A DNA stretch of 64,000 nt from Boletus sp. NGJ (taxonomy: Eukaryota; Basidiomycota; Agaricomycetes; Boletales; Boletaceae): the NCBI GenBank assembly GCA_019096195.1, contig JAGTXK010000219.1, positions 1,240,001 to 1,304,000 of the forward strand. The letters run 5' to 3'. Below the pieces are notes generated by a model, which was not told the DNA's origin, did not search any database, and worked only from the letters and a program-made list of their open reading frames with translations. Shown here in pieces: positions 1 to 11,612 of this stretch (position 1 is its first letter; the number at the start of each line of letters is the position of its first letter). The position numbers and the translations under genes are program-made.

Positions 1-3000
1 TCGGTGCTGGCCAAGCCGGTGAATGCGGTCCATGGCCTCTGTGGGTCGATAAGTACACGGTGCAACTGCCTCGTGAAAAGGCTAGGTATCCTTACGGTAT
101 TCGACGGCGGGATTCCACCAGCTGTCCATGAGATATACACGCGAGGCTTCTGTTAAGTTGAGCGCGACACCACCAGCCTTCAGGGACACCAGGAAAACAG
201 TCACATGGACATTGGTCACTGAAGAACGAGTGTCAATAATGTGAAGAAGGCAAAGAACAATTTTGGCATACTGAAGTGCTGGATGGTGGCGTCACGAGCT
301 TGAGGTGACATCGTTCCCTCGAGTCGACATATCTAGAAAACATGAACACTTGAGAATGCGGGCAGCGACAACACCGACCTGGAATCCGGCTTTCTGTAAC
401 CTGAACGCGATCAAATCCAGAAAGTTAACAAATTGACTGAAGACGATGCTCTTCGTGGTGGCGTCTTGCGCACGAAGATTGGACAACTCTTCAACGAGAG
501 CTTCAATTTTTGAAGATGAGCGCCAGGTATCTAGGTTAAGCCGACCGATAATGCCCTGCCTTGCAGCGGGCGAGGTTGATTCCAGTTCAAGTGCAGGTCC
601 TTCGAGGTCAATGGTCAAGGGGAGGTGGCAAACTGGGCATTCAGGCTGGGAAGTACCAGGTTTTATTGAGACAGGTTGGAGGCAAATCAATGAGAGACAT
701 ACATTGATGTCCCCAGCGGTGCTCAAGTATTGCTTCATACACTCGCGGTCAAAGATATGGTGACACTTGGCTTGAATAGCGTCCTCAGCGATGTCATTGC
801 AGAGCCTACAGACAGTAGCTTCGCTAAGTTCCTCGCTGGTAAAAAACGTATTGCCATTGCTCTTGCTGCGGAGAACCAGGTCGGGGTGGCAAGCCATTTG
901 GCGCATACGAGTGAGTCTGATGAGAGCATGTTCAGCTCACAGAGATAAATCAGAGCGCATATACGCACAAACTAAAGATATTGGAATAGTCTGGTTGGAG
1001 ATGTGAGGTGGCAAAATAATATGAAAAGGAGGGTTACCCACTATTCAGAACAGTACCCGAATCGACATATGTACTGAACAGACGCTTAGCATCAGAAAAC
1101 AGTGAGAGATACAACTCTTTCTCTTCTGGGCTGAAGTAGTCCCTCCGAACAACGACCGTTCGCGGAGGAAGCCCAAGATCATCCGCACGTTGAGTCTAGA
1201 AGATAATGCATCACGACCCGCAGGTAAAAAGTGTAGTACAAACATACTTTTGTTCGTCTGAGCATCATACGATCCAAAAGGACTCTCAGTTTCTTGAAAG
1301 CCGTCTTGCCAGGTCCTGTCATGCCGTTTTTTTGGATAGGTGTCAAAATTTCATTGTTCCATAAACAACTCTGATAAATGGGGAATTAGCTGATGTGTAT
1401 CGCCAGAGAGTAACAATATCCCACATGTTGCATGGGACTGTGACCACATTCTACGAAATAAGGGTTTAGGCGTGGCATCATTCGAGCGTTGGACATCATA
1501 AGATACATACCATCACAACTCCTTTTATCCGAAAACTTCCAGTGAAGAGATTTACATGGGCATTTCTTGCCTGCGAGATGACTTGTGAGATAGAATGGGA
1601 TCATGAGGAGATGGCTTACAGAAATAGAAGGCGAAGGGGTCCCCTCCTAAGAAACGAATCATGCTATAAAGCTCTCCAACACGATTCTGCAGTGGAGTGC
1701 CTGACAAACACCACTTATGGTTACTATCCAATTCAAAGCAAGCTTTGGCAGTGTTAGTAGAGCGTTCTTTGATGTTATGGGCTTCATCAAGCTGGACCCG
1801 CGGTATATGGAAGTAAAATTAGTACCATTGTGAAACTAATCGGATGTGAAACATACAACGATCCGGTTCCACTTGATCTGATGAAGGGGGGAGACCTCTT
1901 TAACGATATGCCCTTTACGCTTAAAACCGCTTTCTTGCTTCCTGAAGCAGCTTTCTACCACGGCGTAACTGGTCAGGACCTGCCCATAGTCAGCATTGGC
2001 TGAATCAAGCACAAGGTAGAGTTGACGTACGACGTCGTATTGTTTGAGTTCTTTGGTATTAACAATGCGGGAAGCACCGTGCCAAACGAGAACTCTCATA
2101 CCCTCTGTGTGGGCATTGATCTCGTTGCGCCATTGCATAATTGCAACGGTCGGTCTAGCGGTGGTTACTACCGGGGGGCACAATCATACGACGCAAAGAT
2201 ACTCACGCAATGACGAGGTTGGGCCTCTTCAAGTCGGATACAAAGAGGGAAATCATTTGGATAGTCTTCCCCATACTGCGTGAAACCAAAATTTGAGGCG
2301 GTCTTGATGGAAAAGACCTATTTTCTTACCCCATTTCATCCTTGGACGCCAAAAGCTTCAATACCTTGAATGACGGTGATGTGATAAATGCTTACAGCTA
2401 ACATGCCACCGCGCCAAATAGTTTTTTCTTGCTTTCGCATCCACCAAAGAGACTCTTGCTGGAACGGCAAGAGTGTGACCTTCAACCCAACCGGCTGTGC
2501 AGCTTTCTCGGGAGTAATCACAGGGACTTGTTCTTCAAGATCACCCCACACATCCTTAAGTTCTGGATGGTGCTTCTGCATTGCCAGAGAGGCTTTCTCC
2601 GACTGGGATATACGTTGAACAGACCACCATCTGATAAGCAGACTTGGGACATACCCAAGTTAACCTGCGGCCAAGCTTTTCGGCTAACAAACGCTCTTCC
2701 CTCTTGGCTTCACGTCGCTCGAGCCGCGCGAGACGGTGTCGCTCTGCCTTTTCAACCCACGACAGAGGTTCTGCGAAATTTTTGGCCTTCTCCTTCTTGG
2801 GTTTCGCTTTCGCCTTTGCCTTCCTTTTTGGCAGAGGCTCGTCATCAGAGCTTTCCAGCTCTGACAGCTCTGACTTGTCATCAGACTCAGCAGAGTCCTC
2901 ATGAAGTTCTTCATCGCTCTCCACAATACACATTTTACTCCCACGAGTGGTGACACGGCTCGTGGTTGGCGTCCTGGAGGATGACGGGCCAGCACCCAAC

Positions 3001-3598
3001 CTTTGTTGAACTTCGCGACGGGCAGTCCTGTGGGATGCCTCGATGGCCGCAGTAATCATGAGGGTTTCGTCTTCTTCCGAGTCTGGCACTACTTCGTAGT
3101 CGGAACCACTCTCGTTGGATTCCTCGCATACCTCATCATATTGCAGCCCATCTCCAGATATCAGCCCGTCGTCGTCGGGCTCAGGTGTAGCAATGACCTG
3201 CGCCTTCCCCTTCCCTTTATTCTTTGGCGTGGGAGTGGGTTCGGTCTACATTAGTTGGTTGACTCAATCACGACATTGAAGACGAAGTTGAGCATTCTCG
3301 CCTTTGTCTTCAAAGCCCGCGCAGGTGGCACCTTGACGACCACAGCATCCGCAACGACTCTTCGTTTGGGTGGAATGTTGATATCCACTTCATCTTCTGC
3401 TGCGCGCTTTCGAGCGTTTCTTGTGACAACAGTGGTAGTAGTAACCTTTTTCTTCACTTGGAGCTGTTCTGGCTCTGACGTGTCAGGGGTTTCAGGTTCC
3501 ACAGAGTTTGTGTTGCTGAGAGGGGGCACGGAGGTACTCGTAGTTGTCGTTGTCGCAGGTGTTCTAGAATTGTGACCACGTTTTCTTGTCTGAGCCAT
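1..3598 (-). CDS. RAD16: RAD16-type SNF2 ATPase / RING DNA-repair protein (3' end cut by window edge)
   Basis: Homologue of the nucleotide-excision-repair ATPase Rad16, which in yeast acts with Rad7 in global-genome repair of nontranscribed DNA. The start is the ATG at 3598 ([11 protein letters not shown]). A charged, low-complexity N-terminus has acidic runs and a [16 protein letters not shown] patch. Next come the helicase motifs: [16 protein letters not shown] near 2.45 kb, [11 protein letters not shown] near 2.26 kb, LDEAH near 1.8 kb and LSGTPLQNR near 1.7 kb. A Cys/His segment interrupts the ATPase. A RING finger ([18 protein letters not shown] then CPVCHLPL, about 600-820) follows, as in Rad16/Rad5. 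The C-terminal lobe reads [15 protein letters not shown] and ends at [10 protein letters not shown] on the window edge. Many short introns; the last visible one is at about 50-95. Roughly the last 50-60 residues should lie to the left. RAD5/HLTF is the alternative, but the domain order and missing HIRAN domain favour RAD16. Confidence 0.92.
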
Positions 3599-5467
3599 GG
3601 TTGAGCAGGGGCTTGAAAGACAAGAGGCTCGTCGCGAGAGGAAAAACTTACAAGACGCGTCCCGCGGCTACCATTAATTAGTATACAGATTTGGTATTAT
3701 CACGTGGTTCCACCTTTGTGCCACAAGCGCGAACTCCCATTGGGCAGTTCCAAACTTACTTGCAAACTCAAAATGACACAAGCATGCAAACAGCATTGTA
3801 GTACTGTACTGTACATCCAGCGACACGGGATATCTGTTATGTTAGCAGGTCGACATAAGGCTAATCAAGATGCTGATCTATTTTGTTTTTAAAAATGGAT
3901 GAGAACCGAATCTATCAGATCTTTAAGCAATAAGATGAACAGCACTTTCAAAATTCTAAGGCATTCCATATGCATATGCTCGCGGAAGACAATGGTTGCA
4001 TCTAAAATTCTGGTGCATCGGAATCTCTGGAACATTCATTTCTCCAAGGGCCGACAGGCTGTTAAATTGCATTGAGTAACATCGTTTCGGGGGCAAGATG
4101 AGAGTCCAAGGACTGGTCGGAGCACGAAATCTTGTGGTTGGGGATGAAAGGTAGCCAAGTTACAACGCGTTATATCTCGGGCATGTCACGACGAGCGATA
4201 TACGCGCCAATTTGCATACAAGGCGGAGCGAGTCGAGAGAACTCGGTCGGACGGTACACTCGTCTCATCGCGGGCCGCGGCACTTACCTGCCTATCGAAA
4301 AATGCAAGTTACAATGGCCGTACACGTTCTCCGGGTCAGCGTCTCGTTAATTAGTTCGTTGCTGACATTCAGAATATCCCTGGCTTGTCTTGTGCCTGCT
4401 GCCAACATGCCCAACACAGTGGATCGTGCCGCATGATCACTGTTGGAGAGATGCACAGGACCGACGACGCGACGCTAGTTCCATCCGATTCTCACTCACG
4501 TCGAGTACTCCCGCGTGACGACGTTATCTATAGAGACCGGAATTCCAGGGAAGCGGAAAGGAGTGGAAAAACACTAGCGCTAACTGCTGACCCGTGGATT
4601 TCTTGGTAAATATCGCGCTTGGATTCGAGGGCTACACGTAAATACTTTAGCAAGCTTGTCACCTTTGGGAACGTACAAAGTATTTTCAAGTGCACGAGGC
4701 AACACCTTGAAATGGGGCCGACTCGCTGGTGAGGGATGCACGCAGACTCCCGGGCCAAGCAGTCAAGTTCGGGCAAGCATCATATTTTGTGGGTAGTACC
4801 TGTACTATTTCGCGAGCTCGCACGGTGTTCCGCGGACGATTTAGCTGGCCCGGCCAAGCACGAAACACAAGGGCAGTTTTCGGGGTGGCCGTGCGGACCT
4901 CAGTGCTCGGGTGCGCTTGGGTCTATAAACGCTCTTCTCGCACACGTTGGCTTGTGCCACGTGGTTGTGATCTGGCGCAAGATGGTGATAATCTCAGTGC
5001 GGAAATAAGTAATCGATGAAAAAACTGTTTCATGACATTCTGAGAAGGGGGACTCGGGGTTGGGAGCCCGTCGAGATTCATCTCCGGGAGAATAATACGC
5101 CTTTGCTCAAAAGACCTCGGCCCCGCTGCTCATACAGTACTATGACCCTTGTGTGTGGGTAGACGTGACATTCACTGGGAGGGTTTACCATGCAGACATG
5201 GAGCAGCCCTGGGAAATGTCAGTAGTTAGATCTCGACAGGACGCAAGTTCGCACATAGGGGTTTCCATGGGAAAGGCACACGAAGCGGCGTTTGAGAAGC
5301 GACATTCGGAGAAGCATTTACAGTATACAGTAAGTTAACCTTACAGTGGCAAGTAACTTACAGTTCCCATGAAAGCACATTATGCTGTACCTGAATCCAT
5401 CGCTTGTTAATTTATCACATCAAGAAATACCCACACTGCGATGAACTTAAATACATACTGTAGAACT
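3599..5467. other. Intergenic stretch, no supported gene
   Basis: The 1.87 kb between the RAD16 start and the end of the next minus-strand gene holds only short ORFs, none longer than about 100 codons and none resembling a known family. A TATAAA-like element with flanking GC-rich sequence is visible near 4922, but no convincing ORF follows it. No tRNA, repeat or transposon signature was recognised. Confidence 0.5.
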
Positions 5468-8274
5468 TCACCGTTGATTGGACCCATAGCAGGCATACGC
5501 GGGAGGACCCGACGGATCCAGAAGCGCGTCATGCGCAACTTCCTTGGGTAAATCGTTGGAGCGTGTCGGTCCCTTGTTACCGAGATGAAACTGGTCGTTT
5601 GCGCCGCCTTGAGAGTGCGAGGAGGTGTGTGGCATTTGTGGAACATTCCACGGTTGTAGCCCGATTAGTGGAGGAGGCGGAGGAGGTAAAACATGACCTC
5701 CACGCTTCATGGGATCCAAAATTTCAAGCGAGTGAATATTTTGCTGTTGCAAAGGAATGGTACCGGAAGGCGCGACGGGTCCGTGAGTGCCTCGATCGAT
5801 GGGATGGTAGGAGGGTTGCAATGAATGCGGGAACGAATGACTTGGTAGCAGAGAGGCGATGTGAGGTTGGTCTGAATGGTATGATCTCCTAGTGGAAAGC
5901 GCCACCGTCTCACCAAACTGGCTAAAATTTGATCCATCTCTGGTAGTACGAGAAGACTCTGTCTGAAGCTCCTCATGTGAACATGCGGGAGGGATTGGAG
6001 CAGGAAGGGGGATTGTGCACGGCGAGTGTTGGGCGGATAAGATGTTAGCGGCAACTGGAGGGTTCGCTGTGGGTCAATCTTACATATCCTTAAGGGTTTA
6101 TACAACGAACCTGAGCCTAATCCTTGGATTCCGTATCCCACCCTTCCGCCGGTTTCTGCGTGGGTAGGTCGCTGATAGGTTTCTGGAATTAACCACTCAA
6201 CTTCGGGTCTATACGTTTCCTGGTTCAGGGAACCCATTGAGTTAGGTATCCCAGAAGGGTGAGAAGCAGGAATGATAGGAATGTTCTGCTTCTTTCCGAG
6301 TGATATTCCAAGTATATCTGGTCTGCCAGATGATAGATTTTCATACGCGGGACTGTGTGCATCGGATGAGAGCCCTCCCATCATGTCAGACATAGAGCGC
6401 GTGAGAGTATCGATGGCATCATTGTCCTCAGCCGCACTGACATGAGGTCGAGAGTCACGCATCGCTTGGCTGACCATGTTCGAACCTTCTAGAAGTTTGG
6501 TGCCCCTGTTGCTACGGAACTGTCAGATGGAAGTTGAATTCACAAGGCATCGGATGTGTACCTTGTCGGTGCTAGAGGTAGAGGCTGTCCACTTTGCTCA
6601 GTGGTAGGTTTAGTGCGATGATTGACCAAAGGCGGGGAGCTTTTGCGAATCGCAAGAGGATCATACGAAATACTTGTAAACTGGCTATCTGGGGAATGAG
6701 AAAATAGTACTGATGGAAGGCGAGAACTACAGGGCAGAAGGGGCGTCATGGATGGTCCATCGTGCGGGGCTCTTGGCGGCGGTATTGGTGACATCGGGGG
6801 TGGTGGTTGATTGGACCATTTGAAGTCAATGGGAACCGCACTCGGTGGGTCAGACAACGATGAATCAGAGGTGATGGATGAAGGTGGTATTTTGGCATCT
6901 TGAAGTATGCCTTTCCTCGTGCCTACGGAATACGAGGTTTGATCTAGGAGCGCATACGCCGATGCTTTCCCGGGAGCATAAGCAGGAGAGCCGTGTGATA
7001 ATGTGGGAAGGAGTTGTGACGGAGGTAGTGATTGGGAGGACGGTGCCTCTACTAGTTCCTCGGGTAAGATCTGAGGGTGCAACACGGGAGATCTTTCGGC
7101 GGATGCTTCAGCAGTACTTGTCCCCTGGAGATCGTCAAACGTTGGTGGAGGAAGTTGGTCGTCGACGAGCGAATACAAGGGAACGTCTTCAAGATCAACA
7201 TCAGGTGGTGGCTCGAGCAAACTATCGGGCAGGCCATCTCCTTGAGGGACGGCTACAGGTGGTTGAATGACCACTGGCGCATCATCAGCCGCAACCTCTT
7301 CAAATAAATTGGATAGTCGCTCGTGTTCCTCCAAGGGAGGCGGTGAAGATGAAGGGGAATTCACCAGTTGTTGCGCCAATGGTGAGGACGAAGGTATCGC
7401 CCCACCTGCAACAACGGGCGGATGAAAGCCCTGTAGATCCGAAGCTTCGTGGATACTGAGTGCTGGGGTACTGTAGGACTGGGCCTCCGTAGATATATTT
7501 CGTGATTGATGGAGTACCGGGCGAGGATTCTGAGCTCCAGATCGAGGACTGAAGTTTTCTGGCGGGGTGCAGGATGCGAGAGGATTAGCCGGGTACGATA
7601 GACGAGCCGCAGGTAAGTGCTTTGTGATCTGCAACGCCGGCAGTAGCGACGGAGGACGCGTCGCACTCACTTCGGGACTGGTAGAGCCCCACGACGGTAA
7701 CCCATGCGTAGCGACACTAGTGTGGTATAGATCAGAGGGATGGAAAGACTGCGAAACTTCTGAGCTGGTGTCAAACAAAGCGGTCGAGTGCGACGTTTTA
7801 CGAGGAACCTGACTTCCACCACGCATCGATAAAGCTGAAGAGGATGGGTGCTCGATCGGAGGTAGAATGGTAATGTTGCTGGAGGGTTGAGTTGAAGACC
7901 CGTCGCTCAGTGCGCTCGCGTAGAGGCGTTGAGCAAACGATAGTCCACGCCGAGGAGACCCAGGGTCGCCAAGGTACGAGGGCACAAGCTGCGGATCGGC
8001 CTTTCTCTCTAGTTGTTTCCTTTCGATGGTATAACACAAGGCGCGGTCATGGGTCTCGCCAGTCCTAACAGCACTCGCATATGCTTGAGCAGGAGTTACC
8101 GCGCCGACCTCACTAACGGTGACTGGGCTCCTGGCATTCTGACCATCTGCAGAACAGATTGACCTATGGTCATCAACAACGTAGCCATTCAAGGTGATAA
8201 GCTCACAGCCGATAGTTGGTCGAAGATAACTCACCGTGCGCTTTGGCTCTGCCGGAGGCCGAAGCTCGCGCCAT
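5468..8274 (-). CDS. Hypothetical Pro/Ser-rich protein
   Basis: I do not recognise this protein. The start is put at the ATG at 8274 (MARASASGRAKAH). A GTGAGT donor at 8234 follows after 40 bases, and the ctgcag acceptor about 85 bases on restores frame into GQNARSPVTVSEVG. The largest exon (about 6550-8150) codes over 500 residues rich in Pro, Ser and Leu, with runs such as SSSPPPLEE and PPPPMSPIPPPRAP. An intron around 6485-6550 joins PLAPT to RGTKLLEGSNMVSQAM in frame. The C-terminal exons contain a VLPPPPPPLIG stretch and end at CYGSNQR, stop at 5468. Exon limits between 5.9 and 6.1 kb are uncertain. It looks intrinsically disordered, with no membrane segment or catalytic motif; an adaptor or signalling scaffold is possible but unproven. 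It lies on the same strand as its neighbours. Confidence 0.7.
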
Positions 8275-8620
8275 CGTGATGACTCATTCGGAATCGCGCC
8301 TTAGTTGACGAAGGACCGAAAGGTTGCGAGTAGGGAGCGTGTATACACCAAAGGTGGCAAGCCCATGTAATCTTGAAGCGGTTCAGGCGAAACCCCCACG
8401 TTTACCGACCAGGCAAACCAGTAACGATTCTCATGGGGCCTGAACCGTGAGTGTAGCTCGAGGCACAACTTTATTGTAAACCTGGTGGGTAGTCAAACGC
8501 ATCCCAATCATTGAACATATGTACAAGTGGTTCTACAAATCCACTAGGTGATGAGAAACAAAGAACTCAAAGGACCACTTAGTCCGCCTCTTTGGGCGGG
8601 TAGTAAATTACCAGCTGCCG

Positions 8621-9474
8621 TCACCACCCTGGCCAGTTGTTCATTTGGTTGTCATCGTAACCATCTTGGTAGCCTACCAAGTAAAATTCAGGAATTGAAC
8701 GGTGCATAGTCAAACCCAGTACACACCTTGCTGAAAACCCTCGTCTCTCTCGTACTCGTTATGATCCTCAAATGCATCCATCAGGAGGGCACCGCCAACC
8801 AGGCCTGCGCCCCCTACGTTCCAAGATCCAAGTCAGCTTCAATTGCATTGAAGTGCTACCTCCACCAACCTGCCAAAAGCGCAGTTCCTACACCAGGTCC
8901 TTTCTTCTGCTTGCGCTCTTGCTCAACGTAAGTGACTCGCTCTTCAGGGTAATAGCCTAGCAGAACACGTAATTTACATATTAGTGTGTTTCCGACATCA
9001 AGAAGCTTTGCGGAACTCCACACACACCTCTCTCCTCAACTGAACGCTGTGAGTAGCCAGGGGGGCCATAAGGTGGACCACTGGCGTATCCACCTGACGG
9101 GGCGTTGTAATAGCCCTGAGATCCATAAGATCCTCCGTATCCCTGAGGCGGGGCACCGTATGGGGAGCGGTTGTAGGAGCGATCAGGGGGATGACCGTGA
9201 GGGGCTGCGAAGCCTTGGGTCATGGGGCCAAGGGGATGTTCCCAGGATGAACGCGGGGGTTGCTCGCGTGTGTTCACGTAGAACCTAAATATCAAAGGTA
9301 AGCACAATTCGCTCATACTATCAATGGGTGGCACACCATTGCCTATACCTGCACAGGAAGATAATCAGCGTCAATCGCAAAGAGCGTAGCGGGAGATACA
9401 GACTCCCAGTTGTACTGTTGTATCCAGCCATAAGGAAGTTCTCTCGTATCCGGGTTGGGAGGAGGAGAGGCCAT
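8621..9474 (-). CDS. WW-domain protein with Gly/Tyr-rich linker and glycine-zipper-like tail
   Basis: Starts at the ATG at 9474 (MASPPPNPDTRELPYGW). The WW domain is split by an intron: the first strand (LPYGWIQQYN) is in exon 1 and the second (FYVNTREQPPRSSWEHPLG) in exon 2. WW domains bind proline-rich ligands. A Gly/Tyr/Pro-rich linker follows (GGSYGSQGYYNAPSGGY). Then come YYPEERVTYVEQERKQKKG, a small Gly/Ala-rich hydrophobic segment (GTALLAG then GAGLVGGALLMDAF), and an acidic Tyr-rich end (GYQDGYDDNQ) closing with NNWPGW, stop at 8621. The last exon is set by a GTGTGT donor and ttggtag acceptor. Small proteins of this layout are common in basidiomycetes; the function is not established. 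The GxGLxGG segment could anchor in membranes or drive self-association. Confidence 0.8.
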
Positions 9475-9814
9475 GCTGGCGGTAAGAGAGACGATACTGT
9501 CTGTGTGAGAGGATGTGATGGATTTTATAGGTGGGTCAACGCCGCAAGCAGTGCACACGGTTTGTGGACACTGCTTTGCTGTCGTTTGCGCAGCATTTAC
9601 TTACACAGCGGCCCGGGCAGAGACACATTTACAAGGCAATCTACGGACAAACTGGCATGTTCAACAAATTGGCGTCGCCATCACGCACGCAGTATTCTGT
9701 ATCGTAACGAAATATCGACAAAAACACGTATAGTAGTAGACAGAAAAACCAAACCAACAGCCATGTGACGTGTCATAACGAAGCTTTGGACACCGGATCA
9801 TCGCTTTCGGTCAT

Positions 9815-10794
9815 CTACTTCTTCTTATCAGCCTTTTTCGCTTTCTTGGCAGGTGGAGGAGTGGGCTCTTCGTCCGACTCATCCTCCGAACTTCCATCGT
9901 CTGATGCCTTATCCTCAACTTCTTTCTCTTCTCCAACCGATTCGTCGTCAGAGGCCGCTTCTGACTGTCCATTATCTGATGACGCGACAATTTCCACTGA
10001 TTTAGGTGCAGGCTTGGTAGATTTCTATTGCTATTGTTCAGAACCTGGATACGTAAGGCTGATAACCAACTTACGGAGGCGACCTTCTTTTCGGGCTTCG
10101 CAGCGGGCTCAACTTCTTTCCTTGCTGTCTTGGAGGTTCCTTCTGATGGGACATGGTTCAAGTGCGACGCATTGTATTTGGCCAACTCCTCCTCGTGGGT
10201 TAGTTTGGCAGCAGTCACTCTGTCGAAATAGGGCTAGTCGCGAAGACATGAGGGGTCGACAACGAAAAAGAGCTCTTGCACGATTACCTGTTTCTTGTCC
10301 AAAGGAAGAGCGTTCCATTGCCGCGAGATAAGACCCATAAGCTCCCTGTACTGGATGTCCGGGTTCGCGTCGCGAACGGCATTTCGAATTTCATTCTGGA
10401 AAAGGATGTACGCAGAGGGAGGGGCCTTGGGAGCATTAGGGTCCTTGGGCTTTTTCTCTCGTTTTCTTCGTTTAACGCTTTCGTCCGCCCCGCCTAAGAC
10501 CGTGAGCTTGCGTTTCCTCGATGGAGCAGGAACCGCGTCTATGGCGGCCTGCAGAGCCTCGACGACCTCAGGATCGTCAAGTGGCGCTTTGGCGACAACC
10601 TTGGAGAGCGCGTCTGCGAAATTACCGAATTGGCGCATTGCCTCGGCAGCAGTAGATAGTTTGGTGATGAACTACAGATAGAGGGGACGTTCAGATAAGC
10701 TGTCGTTGCTACGACGCGCACACTGACCTCAGTCCTTGTCGTGTCCGCGTCAGAGGACTGTTCCTTAGCAATTTTAGGGGCCATGACCGGGAGT
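9815..10794 (-). CDS. HMG-box chromatin protein
   Basis: The start is the ATG at 10794 (MAPKIAKEQSSDAD). After one intron, a helical N-terminal region (MRQFGNFADALSKVVAKAP) leads to a nuclear-localisation-like basic stretch (SRKRKL, KRRKREKKPKDPNAPK). A single HMG box follows (APPSAYILFQNEIRNAV, then MGLISRQWNALPLDKKQ), interrupted near its end by an intron. HMG boxes bend DNA and bind the minor groove. The C-terminal third has an acidic Ser/Glu/Asp-rich region (ASDDESVGEEKEVEDKASDD) and a lysine tail (KKAKKADKKK), stop at 9815. The size and the PKDPNAPK lead-in fit NHP6/HMGB-like or Nhp10-like proteins. It is head to head with the PNUTS-like gene. Confidence 0.85.
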
Positions 10795-11612
10795 AGCGTG
10801 AAGACGCGTTTAGAGTAGTTCGGGAGAGAGAGACAAGGAAGAACTTGGTAGTGTGAAAATCGACTAGTGTTGTTGATAGCTGCAATTATAAGCTTTTGTT
10901 TGTTGATGCCTATTAGGTTCGTTACATTGAAACCCAACTAGCCATCAGGTAAGCAATGCATTACTATTCATGCAATAATGATTCGGCCAGGCCACACGAG
11001 TGTCCCACACGACGGAGGTCGTAAGTTACCTGTAATAATAAGAAATCGTAAAGACCCGAGAGAACCAATAGCATGCAGTCAGGACCTACTGTTTATCATC
11101 GCGCAGGTATACAAACGCAGGGTGCCATTCCTGGTCGAGACTTGGACCGTATCAAATCATGGGCATCGGGTGCGGGCGACGGGCGTCGCTCGTCGTGCCC
11201 AGGGGTGGAATGTCGATGTCCTCGGCTTGCAGACGATGGACATTGGACGATCGCTTCAGGAAGGCTCCTGCGCAGCGCACCGCTTCCAGTCCGGGAACCA
11301 CCACACATGCCGTCGTGCCGCTGTAGATTTGAAACAGCGCTTGATGCGGAGATGAAAACGACGATGACACTAATTGCTCCCTTGGCTGGTCAGTGCGCTT
11401 CAATCCTCAGCACCATCACAGAGACAGAACTCGCAGGCGGTTGAGCGTGGCGACCTGTTAAACGCCCTGCGAAAGGTGAAAAGGCTTGTATACCGTCTGC
11501 GTTTCTTCTCTTCTTTTCCGCGTCTCGTTTGCACAGAAATAAGCCGTTTAGTGTTGCCCAAAAACGCTTTGAGAACCAAGGGACGGCAGAAAAAAAGAGA
11601 AAATCTGTCCAG
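10795..11612. promoter_or_regulatory. Shared upstream region of HMG-box and PNUTS-like genes
   Basis: An 818-base gap lies between the two divergent start codons. Several overlapping ORFs of 70-135 codons occur on both strands, but they conflict with each other and resemble nothing. It must hold both 5' leaders and promoters. No specific element was identified. Confidence 0.5.

Noticed and set aside
4729-5019. Overlapping plus-strand ORFs of 90-96 codons downstream of the RAD16 start, with a TATAAA near 4922
   Set aside because: Two frames are open at once in GC-rich sequence, no family resemblance, and no intron pattern. More likely chance.
11073-11444. Overlapping ORFs of 123-125 codons between HMG-box and PNUTS genes
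   Set aside because: Several frames on both strands are open over the same stretch with no family match; treated as promoter and leader sequence.
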